Under the pieces are notes generated by a model. The model ran no database searches and was not told the origin of the DNA. It saw only the letters and a list, made by a program, of their open reading frames with translations. From positions 1-64,000 of the forward strand of contig JAJEFK010000032.1 of the NCBI GenBank assembly GCA_022820505.1: 64,000 nt of DNA, read 5' to 3'. Below, in pieces: positions 34,411 through 42,378 of the stretch. A program made the translations under genes and the position numbers. Source of the DNA: Acidimicrobiia bacterium. GTDB lineage: Bacteria; Actinomycetota; Acidimicrobiia; Acidimicrobiales; Poriferisodalaceae. Positions within the stretch are counted from its first letter, which is position 1. Every line of letters starts with the position of its first letter.

Positions 34411-34530
34411 ACGAACGTTTCAGATACAGCCCGAAACCAACCCTGACCAGCGGATTTGACGCACTGTGGGCGTGAGGCAAGGGCGATTCGTCGCCGCCGC
34501 CTGCTTGGTCTGGGGCTCGGCAGACGGTGT

Positions 34531-34578
34531 TCGGCTCAGTCGAGCGCTTCGATGACCTGCACGAGGATGTCGAGCCCC
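34531..34578. repeat. Right copy of the 48-bp flanking direct repeat (candidate attR)
   Basis: The functional copy: it contains the last codons and stop of the aminotransferase gene (stop at 34536 on the minus strand). It matches 29768-29815 at 46 of 48 positions, 4763 bases away. Confidence 0.75.
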
Positions 34579-35825
34579 TCGTCGAGCTCGGCTTCGGTCA
34601 CGTTCAGCATCGGCGTGATGCGGATGACGTTGCCGTACAGGCCGCCTTTGCCCACGAGCAGGCCGCGTTCCTTGGCGGCTTCCACCACTGCCGTCGACGT
34701 TGCGGCGTCGGGCTCGATGCTGCCGGGGTGGCAGAACTCGATGCCCTGCATGAGCCCCTTGCCGCGCAGCTCAGCGACATGCGGCGACGCATCGCACACG
34801 GGCGCCAAGCGAGCCTGCATCTGCGCCCCCCGTGCAGCGGCGTTGCCCTGCAGGTCATTCTCGAGCACGTAGCGCAGCGTGGCCCGGCCCGCCGCGGTCG
34901 ACAGCGGATTTCCGCCGAAGGTGGTGAACGAGGTTCGGGTGAGGCAGTTCATGAACTCGGCGCGCGCCACGATCCCGGCCAGCGTGATGCCGTTGCCGAC
35001 GCCCTTGGCGAAGGTGATCGCGTCGGGTGTGATGCCGTGGGCCTCGTAACCCCAGAAGTGCTCTCCGGTGCGGCCCCAGCCGGTCTGCACCTCGTCGGAG
35101 ATGAACAGGATTCCCTCGGAGTGCAGCACCTTGCCCAGCGCCCCGAAGAAGCCGTCCGGAGGCACGGCAAACCCCCCGACGCCCTGGATGGGCTCGGCAA
35201 TCAACGCCGAGAACCCTCCAGAATCCGTCATGTCGATGAGCTGGACGAGGTCCTCCACGCAGGCATTCGTGAAGGCATCGTCGTCGAGGTCGCGAAACGG
35301 GCTGCGAAGCCGGTAGCCGCCCTGCACGAAGTGCACGTCGAGCCCGCTGTGAGAGGTAGTCGACCAGCCCCGGTGGCTGGTGATGGCTTGGGCGGTGAGC
35401 GAGCGGCCGTGATAGCTGTTGCGCATCGCAAGCACCTGGTTGCTGTTGCGGAACTTGGTCGCCAGCAAGATGGCGGTGTCGTTGGCCTCGCTGCCCGAGG
35501 TGGTGAAGAGCACGCGGGGATCCGGGATGCCAGAGACGGCGGCGACTTCCTCAGCGAACGAGATCATCTCCTCGTTCAGGTACAGCGTCGACGTGTGCAT
35601 CACCTTGGCTGCTTGGGACTGCACGGCCTGCACCACGGCGGGATTGGAGTGCCCGATCATGGTCGTGAGGACCCCGCCGAAAAAGTCCAGGTACCGGTTG
35701 CCTTCGTGGTCGAAGACGTAGCTCCCCTCACCGCTGTCGATCGAGATCGGCTGGTCGTACAAGGGGCTGATGAAGCTGGGCAGGACGGCCCGGTAGCGCT
35801 CCGCGAGATCGGCAGTTGTGGCCAT
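34536..35825 (-). CDS. Class III aminotransferase (AGXT2-like)
   Basis: A 429-residue PLP enzyme with K274 (TFAKGVGNGI), D244 (LFISDEVQTGWGRTG) and the phosphate segment TSGSEANDTAILLA. It is closest to the alanine-glyoxylate aminotransferase 2 / (R)-3-amino-2-methylpropionate group, as suggested by YLDFFGGVLTTMIGHSNP and GGNPLSTAAG. It would move amino groups from beta-alanine-like compounds to pyruvate or glyoxylate. Its 3' end is the site of the flanking repeat, so its last residues were restored by, or copied during, insertion of the element. It is divergent from the FMN hydroxyacid dehydrogenase gene with only 24 bases between starts. Confidence 0.9.
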   Translation of the reverse strand: MATTADLAERYRAVLPSFISPLYDQPISIDSGEGSYVFDHEGNRYLDFFGGVLTTMIGHSNPAVVQAVQSQAAKVMHTSTLYLNEEMISFAEEVAAVSGIPDPRVLFTTSGSEANDTAILLATKFRNSNQVLAMRNSYHGRSLTAQAITSHRGWSTTSHSGLDVHFVQGGYRLRSPFRDLDDDAFTNACVEDLVQLIDMTDSGGFSALIAEPIQGVGGFAVPPDGFFGALGKVLHSEGILFISDEVQTGWGRTGEHFWGYEAHGITPDAITFAKGVGNGITLAGIVARAEFMNCLTRTSFTTFGGNPLSTAAGRATLRYVLENDLQGNAAARGAQMQARLAPVCDASPHVAELRGKGLMQGIEFCHPGSIEPDAATSTAVVEAAKERGLLVGKGGLYGNVIRITPMLNVTEAELDEGLDILVQVIEALD

Positions 35826-35849
35826 TGCGACATCGTAGAGTTCGCGCTT

Positions 35850-37088
35850 ATGGCGGGGTTGACGAAATGGGTATCGCAGGCCTACGAAACGGCCCGCAGC
35901 GTCATGCAGTTCGGCGAGTTCGAACGCGATGCGGACAAGCGGCATTTGATCCGCGCCGCCGACGTATCCGACTTGCGCCGCATGGCCAAGCGCCGGATGC
36001 CGGGCGGGTGCTTCGACTACATCGACGGCGCCGCCGAGGACGAGATCAGCGCAGAGCGCAGCGTCTCCGCGTATCACCGCTGGCAGTTCCGGCCCCGTGT
36101 GCTGCGAGACGTCACCGAGGTGGACATCTCGGGCAGCGTCCTGGGCCAAGAGGTGCCGATCCCGCTGGTGATCGCGCCGACCGGTTTTGACCGCATCGCC
36201 CACTCTCAAGGTGAGCTGGCTGTGGCCCGCGCTGCGGAGCGCGCCGGCATCCCGTACTCGCTGTCGACCATGGGGACGCGCTCGGTCGAGGAGGTCGCTG
36301 ACGTTTGCGACGGGAGGAAGTTCTTCCAGGTGTACGTCTGGCGTGACCGCGAGCTGATGGCCGACCTGCTCAAGCGTTCAGCGGCGGCCGGCTACGAGGC
36401 GATCATGATCACGGTCGACACAGCGGTGCTGGGCCGCCGCGAGCGCGACGTCCGCCACGGCTTCAGCCTCCCGCCCAAGCTGGGTCCCGACACGATGATC
36501 GACGGGCTGATGCATCCGCGTTGGCTGCTGGACTTCCTCAGCAACGAGCCCATCAAGTTCTCTAACTGTGAGGGGGCAACGGGCGGCGACGGCGGCGATG
36601 CCGTGGCGCTGGCCGACTACATCAACAGCCAATTCGACCCATCGCTGTCGTGGGATGACATCGAGTGGTTCCGCGATCGCTGGGACGGGCCCGTGATGCT
36701 CAAGGGGGTGCTGTCGCCCGACGACGCCAAAATCGCTGCCGACATGGAGCTCGACGCAGTGATTGTGTCGAATCACGGCGGGCGCCAGCTCGACGGGGCG
36801 CCGGCGCCGGTGGAGTGCGTGCCGGCCATCCGCGAGGCCGTCGGCGACCGCTGCGAGGTGATCTGCGACGGCGGCATCCGGCGCGGCAGCGACATCGTGA
36901 AGGCGCTGGCACTGGGTGCCGACTCGGCCATGATCGGGCGGGCGTACCTCTACGCCCTCGGTGCCGCCGGCGAGACCGGCGTCGACTGGGTGCTCAACTA
37001 CTTCGTCGAGGGGATGACCCGCACGATGCGCCTGAACGGCGTTCGCTCCACTGCGGACCTGACCCCCGACCTGCTCGAACGCGTCTGA
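35850..37088 (+). CDS. FMN-dependent alpha-hydroxy-acid dehydrogenase
   Basis: A 412-residue TIM-barrel FMN enzyme of the glycolate/lactate/mandelate family. The catalytic histidine is H309 in VSNHGGRQLDGAPA, the FMN-contacting lysine K285 in MLKGVL, and the phosphate site is in DGGIRRGSDIVKALALGA. It oxidises a 2-hydroxy acid to the oxo acid; glycolate to glyoxylate would suit the neighbouring glyoxylate and glycine enzymes. It starts a rightward cluster: its stop is 10 bases before the next ATG. Compared with the family there is an insertion around residues 205-265. Confidence 0.88.
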   Translation: MAGLTKWVSQAYETARSVMQFGEFERDADKRHLIRAADVSDLRRMAKRRMPGGCFDYIDGAAEDEISAERSVSAYHRWQFRPRVLRDVTEVDISGSVLGQEVPIPLVIAPTGFDRIAHSQGELAVARAAERAGIPYSLSTMGTRSVEEVADVCDGRKFFQVYVWRDRELMADLLKRSAAAGYEAIMITVDTAVLGRRERDVRHGFSLPPKLGPDTMIDGLMHPRWLLDFLSNEPIKFSNCEGATGGDGGDAVALADYINSQFDPSLSWDDIEWFRDRWDGPVMLKGVLSPDDAKIAADMELDAVIVSNHGGRQLDGAPAPVECVPAIREAVGDRCEVICDGGIRRGSDIVKALALGADSAMIGRAYLYALGAAGETGVDWVLNYFVEGMTRTMRLNGVRSTADLTPDLLERV

Positions 37089-37098
37089 GGCGGCACTG

Positions 37099-39672
37099 AT
37101 GGCAGAACAGACATCACCCGGGCGCGCCCTTGGCGATCGCTCGCTTCCAGACCGTGCTGGACCCAATCGCACGATCCCAGATCGTGCCGAAGTCGTCGTC
37201 GTGGGCGGCGGCGTCGTGGGCTGCGCGGTCGCATACCACCTGGTGCGCCGGGGCATCACCGACGTGGTGCTGCTGGAGCAGAACCAGCTCACTTCGGGCA
37301 CCACTTGGCATGCCGCGGGCCTGGCAGCGCAGCTCAAATCGACCTACAGCCTGACCAAGCTCGCCACCTACACCGTGCGCTTGTTCGAAGCACTGGAGGA
37401 CGAGACGGGTCAGGCCACAGGATTCCGGGCGCCGGGCTCGATCTCGGTGGCATCCGACGGCGAGCGCTGGGAGGAGATCCTGCGCGGCGCATCCATGGGC
37501 AGGTCCATCGGTGTCGAGTCCCGCGAGCTCGACATGGACGAGCTGTCGGAGATGTGGCCGCTGATGCGGACCGACGATCTGGTCGGCGCGCTGTACCTGC
37601 CCGACGACGGGATGGTGTCGCCGGTCGACGTCACGATGGCGCTGGCCAAGGGCGCACGTGCTCGCGGGTGCCGCATCATCGAGGGCGTTGCCGTCACTGG
37701 GCTCGAGACCCGCAATGGCGTCATCAGCGGCGTCCGGACTGAGCAGTCAGGAGATGCTGCCGGCGCAGACCACCTGATCGAAACCGAGACCGTGGTGCTG
37801 GCCACGGGCATGTGGACCCGTCATCTGGCCGCACAGATCGGGGTGAACGTTCCGCTGCAGGCGTGCGAGCACTTCTATGTGGTCACCGAGCCGCTCGAAG
37901 GGCTCGACACCTCCACGCCCATCGTGCGCGACCCCACCAACTACACCTATTTCAAGGAAGAGACCGGCAAGCTGATGGTCGGCTTCTTCGAACCGGCAGC
38001 CAAGGTGTGGCGCCTCGGCGGCATCCCGCGCAACTTCAAGTTCGGCACGCTTGACGAGGACTGGGACCATGTCGGCCCCGTCTATGAGCGTTCGTGCCAC
38101 CGCGTACCGGTGTTGGCGGACTGCGGAGTGCAGCTGTTCTTCAACGGTCCCGAGTCGTTCACCCCCGACGGCACCTACTACCTCGGCGAGGCGCCTGAGG
38201 TCGACGGCTGCTTCGTGGCTGCGGGCTTCAACTCCGTCGGCATCCAGTCCGCCGGCGGCGCCGGCTGGGTGCTGGCCGACTGGATCGCGGACCGGCAGCC
38301 GCCGATGGACCTGTGCGCAGTGGACATCCGCCGGGCCATGCCGTTCCAGGCCGACGAGACATATCTGGGCGAGCGCATCAGTGAGAGCCTCGGGCTGCTG
38401 TATGCGATGCACTGGCCGTTCTTCCAGTACACGAGCGCCCGTGACCAGCGCCGCTCGGCATTGCACGATGCCATGGATGCGGCGGGCGCCGTGTTCGGCG
38501 AGACGGCGGGCTGGGAGCGCGCCAACTGGTTCGCTGAGCCCGGCCAGGAGCGGGAGTACCGCTACAGCTACGGCAAGCAGAACTGGTGGGCCAACGCAGG
38601 CAGCGAGTGCGACGCCGTGCGCAACGGCGTGGCGGTGTTCGACCAGTCGTCGTTCGTCAAGTTCACCGTGCGCGGCCCCGACGCGCTGGATGTGCTCGAC
38701 ACCCTCAGCGTCGCCGACGTCGACGTGCCCGCCGGGCGGGCCGTGTACACCCAGTGGTGCAACGAACGAGGCGGCATCGAGGCTGATCTGACCGTGACGC
38801 GGCTCGGCGATGATGACTTCTGGGTGGTCACGTCGGCTGCCTGCCAGACCCGTGATTGGGCGTGGTTGCGGCGTCACTGCCGAGGACGGGACGTCGAAAT
38901 TGCAGACGTGACCGACGACTGGGCGGTGCTGGGGCTGATGGGACCGCACTCACGAAACCTGCTGAGCCGTGTCACCGACGCCGCGCTCGATAACGAGTCG
39001 TTCAGTTTCGGCGCTGCGCAGCACATCGAAGTGGCGTGCTCGACTGGCCCGATTGCGGTGCTGGCCGTGCGCATGAGCTACGTGGGCGAGCTCGGCTGGG
39101 AGCTCTATGTGCCCAACGCCGGGGCAGTCGCGGTGCACGGGGCGCTGCGGGACGCAGCCGCAGCCGCCGACGGTCTGGATCTGGCGCACGCCGGCTACCA
39201 CGCCATGAACACGCTGCGCCTGGAATGCGGCTACCGCCACTGGGGGCACGACATCAGCGACGAGGACACGCCGCTGGAAGCCGGGCTGGGCTTCGCGATC
39301 GCGTGGGACAAGCAACGGGACTTCATCGGCCGCGCAGCACTGGAGGCACAGCGCCACGAGCCCCGCACACACCGTCTCATCCAGTTCCGGCTCGAAGACC
39401 CCGACGTGCTGGCCTACCACGACGAGCCGATCCGGCGCGACGGGGAGCTCGTCGGACGGGTCACCTCGGCCATGTGGAGCTACACCGAAAACCGCTGCCT
39501 GGCGATGGGTTACGTGACGCACCCGACCGCGGCCGACCCTGAGCCGCAGGCCGTCACCAAGTCCTGGCTCGACGCAGGATTATTCGACATCGAGATCGCC
39601 GGTCGCCGCATCGCCGCCACGCCCTCGATCCGCAGCTTCTACGACCCCACCAACCAGCGCGTCCGCATGTAG
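37099..39672 (+). CDS. FAD oxidoreductase-GcvT fusion (dimethylglycine/sarcosine dehydrogenase-like)
   Basis: An 857-residue protein with the dimethylglycine dehydrogenase layout. The FAD fold GGGVVGCAVAYHL comes near residue 36. H71 in SGTTWHAAGL is the position that carries covalent FAD in sarcosine and dimethylglycine dehydrogenases. A central domain (about 390-450) follows, then a C-terminal folate-binding GcvT domain (about 450-857, MSYVGELGWELYVPNAG). It would oxidatively remove a methyl group from an N-methyl amino acid and load it on tetrahydrofolate. The gene follows the FMN dehydrogenase by 10 bases. The N-terminal 30 residues are an extra Pro/Arg-rich leader. Confidence 0.9.
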   Translation: MAEQTSPGRALGDRSLPDRAGPNRTIPDRAEVVVVGGGVVGCAVAYHLVRRGITDVVLLEQNQLTSGTTWHAAGLAAQLKSTYSLTKLATYTVRLFEALEDETGQATGFRAPGSISVASDGERWEEILRGASMGRSIGVESRELDMDELSEMWPLMRTDDLVGALYLPDDGMVSPVDVTMALAKGARARGCRIIEGVAVTGLETRNGVISGVRTEQSGDAAGADHLIETETVVLATGMWTRHLAAQIGVNVPLQACEHFYVVTEPLEGLDTSTPIVRDPTNYTYFKEETGKLMVGFFEPAAKVWRLGGIPRNFKFGTLDEDWDHVGPVYERSCHRVPVLADCGVQLFFNGPESFTPDGTYYLGEAPEVDGCFVAAGFNSVGIQSAGGAGWVLADWIADRQPPMDLCAVDIRRAMPFQADETYLGERISESLGLLYAMHWPFFQYTSARDQRRSALHDAMDAAGAVFGETAGWERANWFAEPGQEREYRYSYGKQNWWANAGSECDAVRNGVAVFDQSSFVKFTVRGPDALDVLDTLSVADVDVPAGRAVYTQWCNERGGIEADLTVTRLGDDDFWVVTSAACQTRDWAWLRRHCRGRDVEIADVTDDWAVLGLMGPHSRNLLSRVTDAALDNESFSFGAAQHIEVACSTGPIAVLAVRMSYVGELGWELYVPNAGAVAVHGALRDAAAAADGLDLAHAGYHAMNTLRLECGYRHWGHDISDEDTPLEAGLGFAIAWDKQRDFIGRAALEAQRHEPRTHRLIQFRLEDPDVLAYHDEPIRRDGELVGRVTSAMWSYTENRCLAMGYVTHPTAADPEPQAVTKSWLDAGLFDIEIAGRRIAATPSIRSFYDPTNQRVRM

Positions 39673-39733
39673 CCCTGCAATCTGCAACCTGAACTTTCGG
39701 ATTGCACATTCAAGAGCGTCAAGATGCGCGCAC

Positions 39734-39804
39734 TGGTGCGCGGAGCGGTGGTAATTTGCGCGCACCACGTCGGCATGCCACGGGGCCCGAACCGGGGGGT
39801 TCGG
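39734..39804 (+). promoter_or_regulatory. Two stem-loops in the leader of the second FAD-GcvT gene
   Basis: Within the 195-base gap before 39868, arms TGGTGCGCG (39734-39742) and CGCGCACCA (39759-39767) form a 9-bp stem. CCGAACC (39787-39793) and GGTTCGG (39798-39804) form a 7-bp stem with a GGGG loop. They may be the terminator of the preceding gene or a structured leader. I do not recognise a known riboswitch. Confidence 0.4.
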
Positions 39805-39867
39805 CTCGCGTCTGGCCTGGACAAATGGGGACCCGTGTATGTCTGAGCAGGCCCGGCATCGCTGAGC

Positions 39868-42378
39868 ATGCCTGAACAAGCGCAATGCGTCATCATCGGC
39901 GGCGGCGCAATGGGGGCCGGCCTGCTGTACGCCCTCGCGCACGAAGGCTGGACCGACACGATCCTGGTCGAGAAGGGCGAGCTGACCTCTGGGTCCACTT
40001 GGCACGCAGCCGGCCTGATTCCGAACTTCATCGGCGATCTCAACATGGCCAAGGTGCACCAGGAGGCGGTCGCTCTCTACCCGCGCCTCGAAGCCGAGAC
40101 AGGACTGTCGGCGGGCTGGCACGGCTGCGGCGCAATCCGATTGGCGCGCACGGCCGACGAGGCCGACTGGCACCACTACGTGCACGCCATGCTCACCCAG
40201 ATCGGCGTCGAGTCTCATCTGATCGGGCCCGCGGAGATTGCTGAACGGCACCCGCTGCTGACCAGTCTCGACGACGTGCGACTCGGCTTCTACACACCCC
40301 ATGACGGCTGGACCGACCCGTCGAGCTGCACGAACGCCATGGCCAAGGGTGCCCGCGACCTCGGCTGCCGGATCATGCGCCACACGCTCGTGACCGGCAT
40401 GTCCCAGCGCGCCGACGGCAGCTGGGATGTCACGATCGTGCGCGGCGGTGCCGATCCGGCCCGCCGCCGCAACGGTTCGAACGGCCGCGACGAGCAGGAC
40501 ACCATCCACTGCGAGCACGTCGTGAACGCCGCCGGGCACTACGCACCCCAGCTCGGCGCCATGATCGGACTCGACGTTCCGATCGTGTCGGTTATCCACC
40601 AGTACTTGGTGACCGAGACCGTGCCCGAAGTCGAAGCCCTCGATTTCGAGCTGCCGGTGGTGCGCGACCCACGTGCCTCGTGCTACTACCGCCAGGAGAT
40701 CGACGGACTGCTCATCGGGCCGTACGAGATGTCGGGTTCCAGGTCGTACGGCGTCGACGGCATCGACTGGGACCTGCACTTCCACCTGCCCGGCGAGAAC
40801 CTCGATGTGCTCGAAGAGTGCCTCGACTTCGCTCAGCAGCGCATCGGCGTGCTGTCCGACGCAGGCATCAAGCAGGTGGTGTCCGGGCCGATCACCCACA
40901 CCCCCGACTCGGGCTATCTCATGGGGCCCGCACCGGGCGTGCGCAACTACTGGCACTGCAACGGGGCCTCCATCGGGATCACCCAAGGCCCGGGCGCCGG
41001 GAAGTTCCTGGCCCAGTGGATGGTGCACGGCCAGACCGAGATCAACGTGCGCGCCATGGATCCGCGCCGCTTCGGCGACCACACCGGCCCCAAGTCTCAG
41101 TTCGCTCTCGAGAAGGCCCTCGACGAGTACCACGAGATGTACCAAGTGCGGCTGCCCGGCGAGCAGCGCGCGGCTGGCAGGCCCGTCAAGACGACGCCGC
41201 TGTGGGGGCGCTTCGACGCGCTCGGCGCGCAGTGGCAGGAGATCTACGGCTGGGAGCGCCCGCAGTACTTCTCGCCCGACGGCACACCAGAGGCGTACTC
41301 GTTCCGCCGCTCCAATGCGCACGACGTGGTCGGTGCAGAGGTGCGCGGCGTGCGCGAGCGCGTCGGCGTGGCCGACCTGAGCGCGTTCGCCAAGTTCGAG
41401 GTAAGCGGGCGCGACGCCGGAGCATTGCTGGACCGGCTGTCGGCCAACCGCCTGCCCGGGCGCGACGGGGGCATCCGCCTGACGCACATGCTCACCGAGC
41501 TTGGCGGCATCGAATGCGAGATGACCATCGCCCGCCTGGCGCCGGACCGGTTCTGGCTGGCCTCCGCGATCATGGGCCAGAGCCACGACCTGGATTGGCT
41601 GCGCGATCACGTCGAGGCCGGCGAGCAGGTGAGCGTGCGCGACGCCACCGACAGCACCGCCATCTTGGGGGTGACCGGCCCGCGTGCACGTGACGTGCTG
41701 TCGCCGGTGACCGACGCCGACCTCAGCAACGACGCATTCAGCTGGCTGACTGCCCAGCAGATCTCGGTGGCAGGCGTGCCCGTCATCGCGCTGCGGGTGT
41801 CCTACGTCGGCGAGCTGGGATGGGAGCTGCACTGCCCGATGGACGATCTGGCCCGCGTGTATGACGCAGTCGCCGAAGCCGGCGAGCCCCACGGCCTCGT
41901 GCAGTTCGGCAGCTACGCCATGAACGTCATGCGCATCGAGAAGGCCTACAAGGCATGGGGCAGCGAGCTGACCACCGAGATCACGCCGGTTGAGGCCCGA
42001 CTCGGGCGCTTCGTGGACTACAGCCGCCCCTTCCTCGGCCGTGACGCGGCGGTGGCTCGTCGCGAAGCCGAAGAACGCGGCGAGCCGCTGTCGATGGTGC
42101 TCGTCTACTGCGAGGTGGACACCGAGATGGGTCCGACGGGCAACGACGTCCGCGGCAACGAGCCGGCCTTTGCGCCGGGCAGCAATGAGCCCATGGGCAT
42201 CGGCACGAGCGGTGCCTGGGGACACACCGTGGGCCGCAGCTTGGCCTTCGTGTACGTCGACCCCGGGTTCGAAGCCCCCGGCAGCACCTTCGAGCTTGAC
42301 CTGCTCGGCGAACGGCGCACCGCGACAGTGCTCGCCGAGGCCGCCTACGACCCGCAGAACCAGGGCTTGCGGTCATGA
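39868..42378 (+). CDS. Second FAD oxidoreductase-GcvT fusion
   Basis: An 836-residue paralogue of the preceding enzyme: FAD fold IIGGGAMGAGLLYALA, flavin-histidine H46 (SGSTWHAAGL), a middle segment ending near residue 460, and a GcvT domain (VSYVGELGWELHCPMDD). It would act on a different N-methylated amino acid in the same chain, for instance dimethylglycine versus sarcosine. Its stop overlaps the start of the MttB homologue (ATGA), so these two are coupled. The linker near residues 200-215 is low complexity. The ATG at 39868 directly precedes the family's first strand. Confidence 0.9.
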   Translation: MPEQAQCVIIGGGAMGAGLLYALAHEGWTDTILVEKGELTSGSTWHAAGLIPNFIGDLNMAKVHQEAVALYPRLEAETGLSAGWHGCGAIRLARTADEADWHHYVHAMLTQIGVESHLIGPAEIAERHPLLTSLDDVRLGFYTPHDGWTDPSSCTNAMAKGARDLGCRIMRHTLVTGMSQRADGSWDVTIVRGGADPARRRNGSNGRDEQDTIHCEHVVNAAGHYAPQLGAMIGLDVPIVSVIHQYLVTETVPEVEALDFELPVVRDPRASCYYRQEIDGLLIGPYEMSGSRSYGVDGIDWDLHFHLPGENLDVLEECLDFAQQRIGVLSDAGIKQVVSGPITHTPDSGYLMGPAPGVRNYWHCNGASIGITQGPGAGKFLAQWMVHGQTEINVRAMDPRRFGDHTGPKSQFALEKALDEYHEMYQVRLPGEQRAAGRPVKTTPLWGRFDALGAQWQEIYGWERPQYFSPDGTPEAYSFRRSNAHDVVGAEVRGVRERVGVADLSAFAKFEVSGRDAGALLDRLSANRLPGRDGGIRLTHMLTELGGIECEMTIARLAPDRFWLASAIMGQSHDLDWLRDHVEAGEQVSVRDATDSTAILGVTGPRARDVLSPVTDADLSNDAFSWLTAQQISVAGVPVIALRVSYVGELGWELHCPMDDLARVYDAVAEAGEPHGLVQFGSYAMNVMRIEKAYKAWGSELTTEITPVEARLGRFVDYSRPFLGRDAAVARREAEERGEPLSMVLVYCEVDTEMGPTGNDVRGNEPAFAPGSNEPMGIGTSGAWGHTVGRSLAFVYVDPGFEAPGSTFELDLLGERRTATVLAEAAYDPQNQGLRS

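Larger units (their letters stand above)
29768..34578. mobile_element. Putative 4.8-kb integrated element in the 3' end of an aminotransferase gene
   Basis: The 48 bases at 29768-29815 recur in direct orientation at 34531-34578 with 46 identities. The right copy is the last 43 bases of the class III aminotransferase gene (stop at 34536) and a few bases beyond; the left copy is a detached duplicate of that end. Between them lie a serine recombinase, a secreted EF-hand-like protein, small membrane proteins, a propeller protein and non-coding degraded sequence. This is the arrangement left by site-specific integration at a gene 3' end: gene restored on one side, a copy on the other. The recombinase gene is 167 bases from the right copy and points at it. 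The flaw is that serine integrases usually leave only a very short core, so another integrase or duplication by recombination is possible. Confidence 0.55.

Noticed and set aside
34579..35849. Long rightward open frame antisense to the aminotransferase, joining onto the FMN dehydrogenase
   Set aside because: The real family start is at 35850; the upstream part is a mirror of the aminotransferase gene and has no family match.
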